Below, one piece after another: positions 16,506 through 25,309 of a stretch of 64,000 nucleotides of DNA. The notes beneath the pieces were generated by a model. It searched no databases. It had not been told where the DNA came from and saw only the letters and a list, made by a program, of their open reading frames with translations. Each line of letters begins with the position of its first letter. Position 1 is the stretch's first letter. The DNA comes from Candidatus Sulfotelmatobacter sp. (lineage in GTDB: Bacteria; Acidobacteriota; Terriglobia; Terriglobales; Acidobacteriaceae), in the NCBI GenBank assembly GCA_030041475.1, contig JASHNU010000079.1, forward strand, positions 1-64,000, given 5' to 3'. The position numbers and the translations under genes were made by a program.

Positions 16506-17753
16506 ATGCGACGTGTGCTGGTTCTACTGCTTGCCGTTCTCACCGCGGGGATGGTTTCTACTCACCCAGCACTTGCGAACTTGTTGGATTCGTCTGCGAA
16601 CGGTTTGTCTACTCTTGATGCATCGTCTCTCGGCCCGACTTCTTTCCCTCGCTTCGCTCCTGATCCATCTTTCGATCCCTCTGCGCCGCGCGTGCAGATT
16701 TCACACACGACCGAGAATCTGCGCGGAGCGAGCACGGTCTCGCAACAAGTCGCGTGGGCGAGCGGCACACACGGAACTTACCTTCGAACCAGCGATGGCG
16801 GGCGTACGTGGGTAGCGGCGCAGGCTCCCGACGCAGCGGACCTCGATTTTCGCGCCGTCGCCGCTTTTTCAGCGGATGAGGCTTTTCTGATGTCGGCCGG
16901 CAGCGGCGAGCAGTCGCGTATCTACCATACTTCCGACGGTGGGCAGCACTGGCAGCTGCAGTTCACGAACGAGAATCCCAGCGGATTCTTCGACTCGATG
17001 GCTTTCTGGGATCGGACGCATGGAGTCGTACTCGGCGATCCGGTTGCAGATGCGTCGGGTCAGTTGCGATTCGAGGTTCTCGTGACCGAGGATGGGCACA
17101 ACTGGCGACCGATTCCGGCGCAGATGCCGTCCGCGATGAAGGGAGAAGGCGCGTTTGCGGCCTCAAACAGCTGCATCGCCATTCTGTCCTCGGCATCGGA
17201 CGGCAATATCTGGTTTGGGACGGGCGGCACGGCGGCGCGCGTGTTTCACTCGTCCGATCGCGGCAAGAGCTGGGAGGTGTTTGAGACTCCGATCTTGCAC
17301 GGAGTGGATTCGGCCGGCATCTTTTCGATTGCGTTCCGCGATGCACTGCACGGGGTGATCGCCGGCGGCGACTACAAACGTCCCGACCAGCATGGGCCCA
17401 ATCTGGCGTTTACCGAGGATGGAGGCAAGACATGGAAACTGTCGGGGATCCGCCCCCAGGCGTATTTTTCGGCGGTGGCCTATGACCGCAAGGTGGAAGA
17501 GGAGGCCAGTCGGCAGCAAGAGCAACAGGCGCAGGCTGAGCAGGCCGGAAAGAAGATTCGGGTGAAGCCGGCTCCTCCGCAAAGGCTTTTTCTGGTGGGG
17601 CAGGATTTCGTGTTCGTATTTCGTCCGCCGGCGAATCCGCGGCGAATCGGCGGAGACAAGAAGCTGGGCCTGAGCTTCAATGCCGTGAGCGCCTATCCGG
17701 AGGGCGGAGCGCTGATCGTGGGACGAAATGGGTCGATCGTATTGATCCCCTGA
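16506..17753 (+). CDS. Ycf48-like exported beta-propeller (BNR repeats)
   Basis: A 415-residue exported protein from MRRVLVLLLAVLTAGMVSTH, a clear signal peptide. The frame extends further upstream to 16317 but overlaps the preceding gene. Repeated BNR-type blades carry the motif S(D)GGxxW or similar (TSDGGRTW, TSDGGQHW, SDRGKSWE, TEDGGKTW). This is the pattern of the Ycf48/HCF136 family, whose plant and cyanobacterial members aid photosystem II assembly. Outside photosynthetic organisms the family's job is unclear; probably periplasmic or outer-membrane. A lysine- and glutamine-rich loop sits at about residues 330-355. Confidence 0.8.
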   Translation: MRRVLVLLLAVLTAGMVSTHPALANLLDSSANGLSTLDASSLGPTSFPRFAPDPSFDPSAPRVQISHTTENLRGASTVSQQVAWASGTHGTYLRTSDGGRTWVAAQAPDAADLDFRAVAAFSADEAFLMSAGSGEQSRIYHTSDGGQHWQLQFTNENPSGFFDSMAFWDRTHGVVLGDPVADASGQLRFEVLVTEDGHNWRPIPAQMPSAMKGEGAFAASNSCIAILSSASDGNIWFGTGGTAARVFHSSDRGKSWEVFETPILHGVDSAGIFSIAFRDALHGVIAGGDYKRPDQHGPNLAFTEDGGKTWKLSGIRPQAYFSAVAYDRKVEEEASRQQEQQAQAEQAGKKIRVKPAPPQRLFLVGQDFVFVFRPPANPRRIGGDKKLGLSFNAVSAYPEGGALIVGRNGSIVLIP

Positions 17754-17866
17754 CTCGCAGCGATATTTCGGAGGTTGACGGAGTCAGATGGGTGCAGAAG
17801 AGTTACTAAAGGTGCATCCCTTCCTGTCCTTTTAATTCCCCAGCATATCCCTCACCATAGAGATGA

Positions 17867-17880
17867 TTAGAAATTTCTAA
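17867..17880. promoter_or_regulatory. Perfect 14-base palindrome upstream of OmpA-family gene
   Basis: TTAGAAATTTCTAA lies 23 bases before the GTG start at 17904. It is AT-rich in GC-rich surroundings, so an operator or promoter element is plausible. No family of regulators is assigned. Confidence 0.4.
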
Positions 17881-17903
17881 GTCTCCCCCAGATCGAGACT
17901 TTC

Positions 17904-19490
17904 GTGAAACGACTATTCCTGTCCATTATTTCCCTCGCTGTTTTTGTTGCGGCCGCGAGCTTCGCGGGCGCACATGCGCAAACTGCCGCTTCAACAAACA
18001 CGATCGCCCCGTCCGACGCGACCGTGTCGCGCACAACCAAAGCCATGCATTATCGCCTGCAGGGCGGAACGACCAAGGTGGATTTCAGCGGAACCGATCT
18101 GCTGCGCGGGGCCTCGGGCGAAGCCAAGGTCGAAGGGAAGAAGACGAATTTTGAAATTGACGCGAAGTTCACGGGCGTGGAAGACGCGACCAAGTTCGGG
18201 CTGGAATTCCTGACGTATGTTCTGTGGGCCGTTTCGCCGCAGGGCCGGCCGGTGAACCTGGGTGAGGTTACGCTCGACAAGAGCGGCAACGGGCACGTGA
18301 AGGCTTTCACGGATCTGCAGACGTTTGGAATGATTGTGACCGCCGAGCCTTATTTCGCGGTGACGCAGCCGGGGAACATGGTGGTCATGGAGAGCGCGTC
18401 GATCAGCGGCGCGGCCACGCAGGACATCGAGGCGAAGTATGAACTGGTGACGCGCGGGACATACTCGTCGACCAACGCACATATTCAGGACGCGATTTTC
18501 GGCATCGACTCGAAAACTCCGCTCGAGCTGTTTGAGGCGCGCAACGCGGTGCGCATTGCGCACATCGCGGCAGCCGACAAATATGCGGCGTCGATTTTGT
18601 CGAAGGCGGGCCAGCAGCTGATGCAGGCCGAGGACGCCTTCCGCCAGAAACAGAACAAGGCCGCCGTGGAAGCCTTGGCCAAAGAAGCCACCGAGACAGC
18701 GGAGGAAGCGCGTCTGATGGCGGTGAAGCAGCGCGCGGAACAAGAAGCGCAGGCCGCCGCTGCGGCGCGCGAAGCCAAGGCACGCGCAGACGCGGAAGCC
18801 GAAGCGAAACGCCGCGCCGATGCTGAGGCCGCTCGCCTGCAGGCTGAGCAGGCTAAGGCAGAGGCCGAGAAAGCCAAGGCGGAAGCGCTGGCTGCCGCGC
18901 AGGAAGCGGCGCGGCAGAAGGAAGAAGCGGAGAAGGCGAAAGCAGAGGCTCTGGCGCAGCAGCAGGTGCTGGCGGCTGAAGCGGAAAAGGCCAAGGCAGC
19001 GGCCGCGCAGTCGGAGAGCGAAAAGCAGGAACTGCGCGCGCGGCTGTTGGCGCAGCTCAATTCGATTCTGGCCACGCGCGACTCGGCTCGCGGCCTGATC
19101 GCCAACATGTCGGACGTTCTGTTCCGCAGCGGCAGCTTTGAGCTGCTGCCGGCGGCGCGCGAACGGCTGGCCAAAGTTTCGGGCATTGTGCTGGCGTACC
19201 CCACGCTGCACCTTGCAGTGGAGGGCCACACGGACAGTGTTGGCAGCGACGAATACAACCAGAATCTTTCCGAGCGCAGGGCGGAAGCTGTGCGCGATTA
19301 TTTTGTGCAGCAGGGGATTGCGGCCGCTTCGGTGGATGCACGCGGATTCGGCAAGAGCGAGCCCATCGCGTCGAACAACACGCCGGAGGGACGCCAGCAA
19401 AACCGTCGCGTCGAGCTGATTCTTTCTGGCGAAGCCATCGGCAGTTCGCTGGACGCGCCGACTCCGCAAACGGCGTCGACGCAAAAGTAA
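17904..19490 (+). CDS. OmpA-family protein with long coiled coil
   Basis: A 528-residue envelope protein. It starts with GTG 17904 and a signal peptide (LFLSIISLAVFVAAASFAGA). Residues about 45-190 form a beta domain (TKVDFSGTDLLRGASGEAKV). A long alanine/lysine/glutamate-rich coiled coil fills about residues 230-395. The C-terminal OmpA domain (about 405-510) has the peptidoglycan-binding pattern EGHTDSVGSDEYNQNLSERR and GKSEPIASNNTPEGRQQNRR. It should anchor in the outer envelope and bind peptidoglycan, possibly spanning the periplasm. A 14-base palindrome lies just upstream. Confidence 0.85.
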   Translation: MKRLFLSIISLAVFVAAASFAGAHAQTAASTNTIAPSDATVSRTTKAMHYRLQGGTTKVDFSGTDLLRGASGEAKVEGKKTNFEIDAKFTGVEDATKFGLEFLTYVLWAVSPQGRPVNLGEVTLDKSGNGHVKAFTDLQTFGMIVTAEPYFAVTQPGNMVVMESASISGAATQDIEAKYELVTRGTYSSTNAHIQDAIFGIDSKTPLELFEARNAVRIAHIAAADKYAASILSKAGQQLMQAEDAFRQKQNKAAVEALAKEATETAEEARLMAVKQRAEQEAQAAAAAREAKARADAEAEAKRRADAEAARLQAEQAKAEAEKAKAEALAAAQEAARQKEEAEKAKAEALAQQQVLAAEAEKAKAAAAQSESEKQELRARLLAQLNSILATRDSARGLIANMSDVLFRSGSFELLPAARERLAKVSGIVLAYPTLHLAVEGHTDSVGSDEYNQNLSERRAEAVRDYFVQQGIAAASVDARGFGKSEPIASNNTPEGRQQNRRVELILSGEAIGSSLDAPTPQTASTQK

Positions 19491-19568
19491 GGAAAAACGC
19501 AGATAGCCTTCCTCGGATGTTCGCGGCGGGAGCTACACTGAAATGTAGCTTCCACGCGGAGGAATCCG

Positions 19569-20054
19569 ATGACCCAGAATCAGGATGAGTCCCTGCGCCA
19601 GCATCTTCTCTACCTTCTCAGCGGGGGCGGTGCACACGCAAAGTTTGACGACGTGGTAAAAGGCCTGCCGCCAAAACTGCGGGGAGCGAAGCCCGCGAAA
19701 TTCCCACACACTCCGTGGATGTTGCTGGAACACCTGCGCATCGCCCAGTGGGACATTCTCGAGTTCAGCCACAACGCGAAGCACGTGTCTCCGCAATGGC
19801 CCAGTGGCTACTGGCCGAAGACGGAAGCACCGCCAAATGCAGCTGCGTGGAACGAGAGCATCGCACAATTTCGCCGCGACCTGAAAGCGATGGAGAAACT
19901 GGTTGCCCATCCGAAAACGGATCTGTTTGCGCGCATTCCGTGGGGCGACGGGCAGACGATCCTGCGCGAGGCGCTGCTGGTGGCCGACCACAACGCGTAT
20001 CATCTCGGGCAGTTGCTCGACGTGCGGCGATTGCTGGGTGCGTGGGAGGGCTGA
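19569..20054 (+). CDS. DinB-like four-helix protein
   Basis: A 161-residue cytosolic protein with the DinB/YfiT-type helical bundle. The conserved metal-binding histidine pattern is suggested by [14 protein letters not shown] in the first half and [19 protein letters not shown] near the end. GGAGG precedes ATG 19569 at the right distance. Family members include metal-dependent thiol transferases, but most are uncharacterised. It is convergent with the next gene. Confidence 0.75.
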   Translation: MTQNQDESLRQHLLYLLSGGGAHAKFDDVVKGLPPKLRGAKPAKFPHTPWMLLEHLRIAQWDILEFSHNAKHVSPQWPSGYWPKTEAPPNAAAWNESIAQFRRDLKAMEKLVAHPKTDLFARIPWGDGQTILREALLVADHNAYHLGQLLDVRRLLGAWEG

Positions 20055-20104
20055 GCGAAGAAAGCCTAAGCGAAGAAGGGCTGAGCGATCACCTACGCAG
20101 GTGT

Positions 20105-21703
20105 TTAGGTGGCGATGGGCAGACGCAATTCGGCGACGCGGCAGTCGCCATTGCGACGATTCTGCGCTGTTTTTTTTCTGAACACGACCTTGACTCCTTC
20201 CCGCCAATGCTCGTCAATCCCCACAAGTTCCCATTCAAGGTCGGGCGAGATGTAGTGCAGGAGCACGTCCGTGGCGGGATGCACGTGCAGAGCTGGCGCG
20301 ACCAGGAAGAGCAGAGGACTCTCTGCGGAGAGCTCGCGGTCGGGAAAATAGCCGAAGCGCGGAAACTCGTTGCGAGCATGGTGCCACGCAACGCGTGACC
20401 AGTAATCGAGACCCTGCAGTGGCAGGTGGATATCCTCGTCGGCCTTGAGTTCGACGACGGCGAGGCGGCCATCGCGCGTGGCGGTGAGCACATCGATCAT
20501 GGCGCGGTCTGCGGCCGAGAAGGCGGGTACCTGCGAGTAGAGCGATCGCGAGCCGGCATCGCTGGATGCCAAGCGCTCATCGATGAGGCTCACATCGGCG
20601 ACGACCAGCGACTCGAGCCAGCGCTCCGGATGCAGCCGGAAAAGGGGATGGTGCCGTGGTCCGTACGGATGGCGGGTGTCCCGGAGTGCGGCGAGCAGGT
20701 CGACAAAGAAGGCCCAGTTGCGATCTTCGAGAATGCGTTCTTCCGCAGCGACGCCGAAGACGATTTCCTCGCGGCTGCGGAAGGTCGCGACCTCGGCGCC
20801 GAGGCGGGCGCGCGCGAACTCGAGTCCGCGCCAGCGAAACGCGAGCTCTGCAGCCGAGAGCACGGCAACTTCGCAGTTGGGCAGAATCTGCCGAATTTTC
20901 GCAATCGACTCGGAGAATCGCTCGAACGCGGCGGCTTCGTTCGGGGCGTGCACCAGCCGCGTTGCCACATTGCCGCGATCGGAGCAATCGATTTCGACCA
21001 GCGCGTCGTGGCGCTCGTCGAATTCGAACAGGTTCCACTTGGCGGCTGCGCGATTGAGATTTGCCATCCGTTCGCGGACGAGTGCCGAACTGCCTTGCGG
21101 CACGAAAAGGTTCAGGCCCTCGACCAGCATCTTGGCGGCGGAAGAATTGCGGCAGACGTCGAGCCAGAGAATGCCGAAGGTGAGGGCGGCGTCGATGGAG
21201 GTCTGCGTTTCAGTCGTATTGACGCCGAGTACCGCGAAGGCGGTCTGGCCCTTGCGCAACAGGCCGCGAGCGTAAATGGGGCCAAAGGATTTTTCGAGGT
21301 CGACGCCGCTGGTAAGGTGCGGGAGGGCGAAGCCGGGAAAGTGGCGCTCGAGCGCGCGGCGCAGCTTATGCTCATAACTGGTGCGGGCGGCTTTCTTTGC
21401 CGAGGGTGAGCGGCGGTCGCGCTCGCGGCAGATTTCGAGTTTGCTGGGGCGCGACTGCCCCAGGCGCTGCACAGCCAGGCGCAGTGCGCCGCCCTTCATT
21501 TCTGCGTCGAGCACGCGCCGGACCGTGTTGCGCTCGCTCGACCACAAGTGCAGCAGGCACTTGTTGTGCTCGCCGGAAATCGAGTACTTGGCCCGAGCCA
21601 GGTCGTAGACGACGGCGCCGTCTTCGAGCACTACCGCGCCGGAAGCTTCGGCGAGAAAGTCGTGCAGCGTGCGCGTGAGGCCTTCCGGCGTCATGAGGGC
21701 CAT
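20105..21703 (-). CDS. Uncharacterised protein with PD-(D/E)XK-like core
   Basis: About 532 residues, cytosolic, with no signal peptide. The C-terminal third (coding bases about 20430-20515) reads AMIDVLTATRDGRLAVVELK, the D...ExK arrangement of PD-(D/E)XK nucleases, followed by LQGLDYWSRVAWHHARNEF, which fits the conserved Gln-containing helix. The N-terminal part is rich in Arg and Glu and has no recognised fold. ATG 21703 was chosen; TTG 21736 and ATG 21694 are alternatives, and none has a good ribosome-binding site. Neighbours give no clue to defence, repair or another role. The nuclease fold is inferred by motif only. Confidence 0.65.
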   Translation of the reverse strand: MALMTPEGLTRTLHDFLAEASGAVVLEDGAVVYDLARAKYSISGEHNKCLLHLWSSERNTVRRVLDAEMKGGALRLAVQRLGQSRPSKLEICRERDRRSPSAKKAARTSYEHKLRRALERHFPGFALPHLTSGVDLEKSFGPIYARGLLRKGQTAFAVLGVNTTETQTSIDAALTFGILWLDVCRNSSAAKMLVEGLNLFVPQGSSALVRERMANLNRAAAKWNLFEFDERHDALVEIDCSDRGNVATRLVHAPNEAAAFERFSESIAKIRQILPNCEVAVLSAAELAFRWRGLEFARARLGAEVATFRSREEIVFGVAAEERILEDRNWAFFVDLLAALRDTRHPYGPRHHPLFRLHPERWLESLVVADVSLIDERLASSDAGSRSLYSQVPAFSAADRAMIDVLTATRDGRLAVVELKADEDIHLPLQGLDYWSRVAWHHARNEFPRFGYFPDRELSAESPLLFLVAPALHVHPATDVLLHYISPDLEWELVGIDEHWREGVKVVFRKKTAQNRRNGDCRVAELRLPIAT

Positions 21704-21859
21704 TGTCGGGTCAGCGGCCCGGCCTGTCTGTGACAAGCGACCACAGGGATCGGCAGGCTTGTGGAAGACGCAAGCACGCTACGTGCTTATGGGATAATTA
21801 CTAAGGCAGGGGCGAAGCTGCCTTCGAGTCGGGACTGAGCTCGACAGCATCCAATTCGT

Positions 21860-23341
21860 GTGAACCTTCCCGTGAATATTCCTGTGAACAGCGAAAAGCA
21901 GCGGTTTTTCTTTGAGCACTACGGCTTGACCGAGCGCGACCTGGAGCGCTATCTGGCGGCGGCGCTCTCGGCGGGCGGCGACTATGCCGACCTTTATTTC
22001 GAATATCTCTCGTCGACGTCGCTGATGGTGGATGAATCGATGGTGAAATCGGCGTCGCAGGGAATTTCGGCCGGATGCGGAGTTCGCGTGGTCTCCGGCG
22101 AGCGTACCGGCTACGCCTACACCGACGATCTGTCGGCCGAGCGCATTCTGCACGCGGCGCGAACGGCGGCACTGATCGCGAGCGCGCCTGCGAAGGCAAC
22201 GGTGGCGGGCTTTCAGAAAGCGGCCGCACGCAGTCTGTATCCGGTCACGCTGCCGTCGGTGGATGCGGAGATCAGCGCCAAGGTCGAGCTGGTCATGCGC
22301 GCCGACAAGGCGGCGCGGGCCTACGATCCGCGCATCAGGGAAGTGCGGGCGAGTTATGCCGACGAACTGCGCAACATTCTGGTCGTTGCTTCCGACGGCA
22401 CTTTCGCAGAGGACTCGCAGCCGCTGGCACGCATGAACGTGTCGTGCATCGCGAAAACCGAGGGCAACTCGGCGCGTGGGACCTCCGGCGGCGGCGGCCG
22501 TGTGGCGCTCGATTTCTTTTTCGGCGAAAAGAATCCGGAATTTTTTGCGAAAGAGGCGGCGCGGCAGGCGCTTCTGCAACTCGATGCCCGCGAGGCCCCG
22601 GCGGGCGAGATGGAGGTCGTTCTCGGTCCGGGATGGCCCGGCGTGCTTCTGCACGAGGCCGTCGGGCACGGGCTGGAAGCGGATTTCAACCGCAAGAAGA
22701 CCTCAGCTTTTGCAGGTCTGGTCGGCAAGCGCGTGGCCAGCGAAAAATGCACTGTGGTTGATAACGGCACGATGCCGTGGCGGCGAGGCTCGCTCAACGT
22801 GGATGACGAAGGCGAGCCCACGCAGGAAACCGTGCTGATTGAAAAAGGGATTCTCAAGGGATATTTGAGCGACAAACTTTCGGCGCGGCTGATGGGCATT
22901 GCCGACACGGGTAATGGCCGCCGCGAGAGTTATGAGCACATTCCCATGCCGCGCATGACAAATACGTACATGCTAGCCGGTACGGATAATCCGGAAGACA
23001 TTATTCGTTCCGTTAAGCACGGCGTGTATGCGGTGAATTTCGGTGGCGGGCAGGTTGACATCACGAACGGCAAGTTCGTCTTTTCGGCGTCGGAAGCGTA
23101 CATGATCGAGGATGGTCAGATTACGGCACCGATCAAGGGCGCGACGCTGATCGGCAACGGCCCCGATGTGCTGACGCGCGTGTCGATGGTCGGGAACGAC
23201 CTGAAGCTCGACGAAGGCGTTGGAACCTGCGGCAAGGATGGGCAGGCAGTGCCGGTGGGCGTCGGGATTCCGACGCTGAAAGTAGATCGCCTCACGGTCG
23301 GCGGGACTGCGCGGAAAGATCCGGGCGCGTTCATGCAGTGA
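21860..23341 (+). CDS. tldD: Metalloprotease TldD
   Basis: A 493-residue cytosolic metallopeptidase subunit. TldD and TldE form a heterodimer that degrades unfolded peptides and processes peptide antibiotics such as microcin B17. The catalytic motif LLHEAVGHGLEADF puts the zinc ligands at His265 and His270. The N-terminal GTG start at 21860 is one of several close GTG codons. The glycine-rich central region with RGTSGGGGRVALDFFF and the C-terminal GKDGQAVPVGVGIPTLKVD fit the family. Its partner gene follows 117 bases downstream. Confidence 0.96.
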   Translation: MNLPVNIPVNSEKQRFFFEHYGLTERDLERYLAAALSAGGDYADLYFEYLSSTSLMVDESMVKSASQGISAGCGVRVVSGERTGYAYTDDLSAERILHAARTAALIASAPAKATVAGFQKAAARSLYPVTLPSVDAEISAKVELVMRADKAARAYDPRIREVRASYADELRNILVVASDGTFAEDSQPLARMNVSCIAKTEGNSARGTSGGGGRVALDFFFGEKNPEFFAKEAARQALLQLDAREAPAGEMEVVLGPGWPGVLLHEAVGHGLEADFNRKKTSAFAGLVGKRVASEKCTVVDNGTMPWRRGSLNVDDEGEPTQETVLIEKGILKGYLSDKLSARLMGIADTGNGRRESYEHIPMPRMTNTYMLAGTDNPEDIIRSVKHGVYAVNFGGGQVDITNGKFVFSASEAYMIEDGQITAPIKGATLIGNGPDVLTRVSMVGNDLKLDEGVGTCGKDGQAVPVGVGIPTLKVDRLTVGGTARKDPGAFMQ

Positions 23342-23458
23342 ACTTCTTCGCCACGGATGAACGCGGATTCACACGGATTGATTAGATGATCCTCAGCGAA
23401 GACTGCCCTTTGCGCTCTCTCGGCGTGCTTTGCGCCCTCTGCGGTTTAAGATTTTTCT

Positions 23459-24841
23459 ATGCCCTCAACTGAACTCGAAACAGAAAGCACCGGGACTGAC
23501 CTGAAAGAACTTGCGACCGACATCGTCGCTCGCGCGATGAAAGGCGGCGCTACGGCCGCGGAATGCGTCGTCCGCGAAGGGGACGAATTCTCAACCCTCG
23601 TTCGTCTCGGGCAGGTGGAAACGCTGAAGGAATCAGGATCGAAATCCATCGGCATGCGGGTTTTCTTTGGGCAGCGTGCGGCCAGTACATACTCGAGCGA
23701 CTTTTCCCGTGAAGGACTTGATCGCATGGTGAAGTCTGCGCTGGAGCTGGCGAAGATCACGTCGGAAGATCCCTTTGCCGGGATTCCCGATGCGTCGCAA
23801 CTCGGCCAACTGCAGGGGAATCTCGACTTGTACCACGAAGACGTCTACTCGCTACCCGGGCCGGAGCGCATTGATTACGCTCGTCGCGCCGAAAAAGCTG
23901 CGCTCGATTTTGACCCGCGGATCAAAAACTCCGAAGGTGGATCGTTCGATGCCGCGACCGGCCACAAGGTTCTGGCCAATTCGCACGGATTCGTGGGCGA
24001 GTACAGGCGATCATATTGCTCGGTGGCGGCGGTCCCAATCGCGCAGACGGAAAACGGAGCGATGCAGCGCGACTACTGGTTTTCGGTGGCGCGCACGCTG
24101 AAGAAGCTGGACGCGCCGGAGCACGTCGGCAAAGTGGCCGCGGAACGCACGCTGCGCCGGCTGGGCGCACGGAAAGTGAAAACCGCGAAGGTTCCGGTCG
24201 TGTACGATCCGATGGTTTCGACATCGATCCTGGAACATATTTTCGAAGGCATCAACGGAGACTCGGTCTACCGCGGGGCGTCGTTTCTGGCGGGCAAGCT
24301 GGGACAGAAGATTGCCGGCGACAACGTGACCGTCATCGACGACGGCACCATGCCGGGCGGTTTCGGCACGAGCCCGTTCGACGGGGAGGGCATTCCCACA
24401 CGCCGGACCGTCGTCATCGAAAACGGGGTGCTGAAGTCTTATCTGCTGAATACATACACCGCAAAGAAATTGGGCTTGCAAACGACTGCCAACGCCTCGC
24501 GCGGCCTGGCGGGTACTCCCGGCATTGGACCAGGAAATTATTTTCTGCAACCGGGCGCCAAGACGCCGAAAGAGCTGCTCGCCGGAATCAAGGAAGGACT
24601 GTATGTGACGGAGTTTCTCGGCAGCGGCGCGAATCTTGTCACCGGCGACTACTCTCGCGGCGCATCCGGGCTATGGATCTCGGGCGGCGAACTGGCTTAT
24701 CCCGTGGAAGAGATTACGGTAGCGGGAAATCTGAAGGAGCTGTTTTTCAGCATTTCCGAAATCGCGAACGACCTGGAGTTCCGCGGAGCGGTTGCGTGTC
24801 CTACGATCCGTGTGGACGGGCTTACCGTGGGTGGCGAGTAG
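23459..24841 (+). CDS. pmbA: Metalloprotease TldE (PmbA)
   Basis: A 460-residue partner of TldD without the HExxxH motif, as expected for the non-catalytic subunit. It has the family pattern: GMRVFFGQRAASTYSSDFS, VPVVYDPMVSTSILEHIFEG, and GLAGTPGIGPGNYFLQPG. The C-terminal TIRVDGLTVGGE parallels the end of TldD, showing shared ancestry. The spacer before it includes one dispersed repeat (about 23349-23452). The two proteins should act together in the cytoplasm. Confidence 0.95.
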   Translation: MPSTELETESTGTDLKELATDIVARAMKGGATAAECVVREGDEFSTLVRLGQVETLKESGSKSIGMRVFFGQRAASTYSSDFSREGLDRMVKSALELAKITSEDPFAGIPDASQLGQLQGNLDLYHEDVYSLPGPERIDYARRAEKAALDFDPRIKNSEGGSFDAATGHKVLANSHGFVGEYRRSYCSVAAVPIAQTENGAMQRDYWFSVARTLKKLDAPEHVGKVAAERTLRRLGARKVKTAKVPVVYDPMVSTSILEHIFEGINGDSVYRGASFLAGKLGQKIAGDNVTVIDDGTMPGGFGTSPFDGEGIPTRRTVVIENGVLKSYLLNTYTAKKLGLQTTANASRGLAGTPGIGPGNYFLQPGAKTPKELLAGIKEGLYVTEFLGSGANLVTGDYSRGASGLWISGGELAYPVEEITVAGNLKELFFSISEIANDLEFRGAVACPTIRVDGLTVGGE

Positions 24842-25309
24842 AGAACGCCTTTTCAACCTTGCTGTCGTTTTGCGCCCCTCGAACTCTTCTTCTCCGCCGA
24901 TCGATTGCCTCGACTGGGCAGTTTGAAGCATGCGGTGAGTATTTTCTAATCACTCCCTTGTGTGATTTTGGTCACTGTCGGCTCTCTGGGAATCAAGCAT
25001 AAACGTTGCATTCGGCTTGGCCCGACCGGCAGATGCTCGTACGTCTGGGCAGGGAGGTGTCGGAAGACTACACGGGATAAAGCACGCTATTGGTAACCAT
25101 TACCTTCATAAGCTTTCATAGTCCCCTCGTAACCAGACATCCCTAACCAGTCCCACCGACGCTCCTCAGCGACGCTCGTCAGACCAACCGAATAATTAGG
25201 AAGACCGGAACAATTGCGACATCTTCGCGGCATTGCCCCCAAATGCCGCGAGAATTGCCAGCAGTGTTCCGGTTATCCGCCGATGGCTAAGACGCAAGGG
25301 AGACTGTCT
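24842..25309. promoter_or_regulatory. Leader region of the hydrogenase operon
   Basis: No gene is seen in these 468 bases. The first 330 are ordinary spacer with a direct repeat CGACGCTC at about 25152-25178. From 25205 to 25272 there is a large nested inverted repeat (listed separately). The putative ribosome-binding site AAGGGAG lies at about 25297-25303. The hydrogenase promoter must be in this region, but no -35/-10 or -24/-12 pair stands out. Confidence 0.6.
25205..25272. promoter_or_regulatory. Nested inverted repeat upstream of hydrogenase small subunit
   Basis: Outer arms CCGGAACA (25205-25212) and TGTTCCGG (25265-25272) are perfect complements, eight base pairs. Inside, TCGCGGCATT (25225-25234) pairs perfectly with AATGCCGCGA (25242-25251) over a seven-base loop. 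The element ends 37 bases before the start codon. It could be an operator, an RNA structure in the leader or an inverted-repeat remnant. Confidence 0.7.

Noticed and set aside
17991-19484. 497-residue open frame opposite the OmpA-family gene
   Set aside because: Shadow of the coiled-coil coding region; composition dominated by Arg and Leu from the reverse of Ala/Lys/Glu codons.
24950-25060. Sigma-54-type promoter search before the hydrogenase operon
   Set aside because: TTGGCCCG followed by CAGATGC at about 25017 does not match the -24/-12 GG-N10-GC spacing and bases well enough.
25214-25309. N-terminal extension of the hydrogenase small subunit to 25214
   Set aside because: It would translate the inverted-repeat leader; the Tat signal begins after ATG 25310, which has a good ribosome-binding site.
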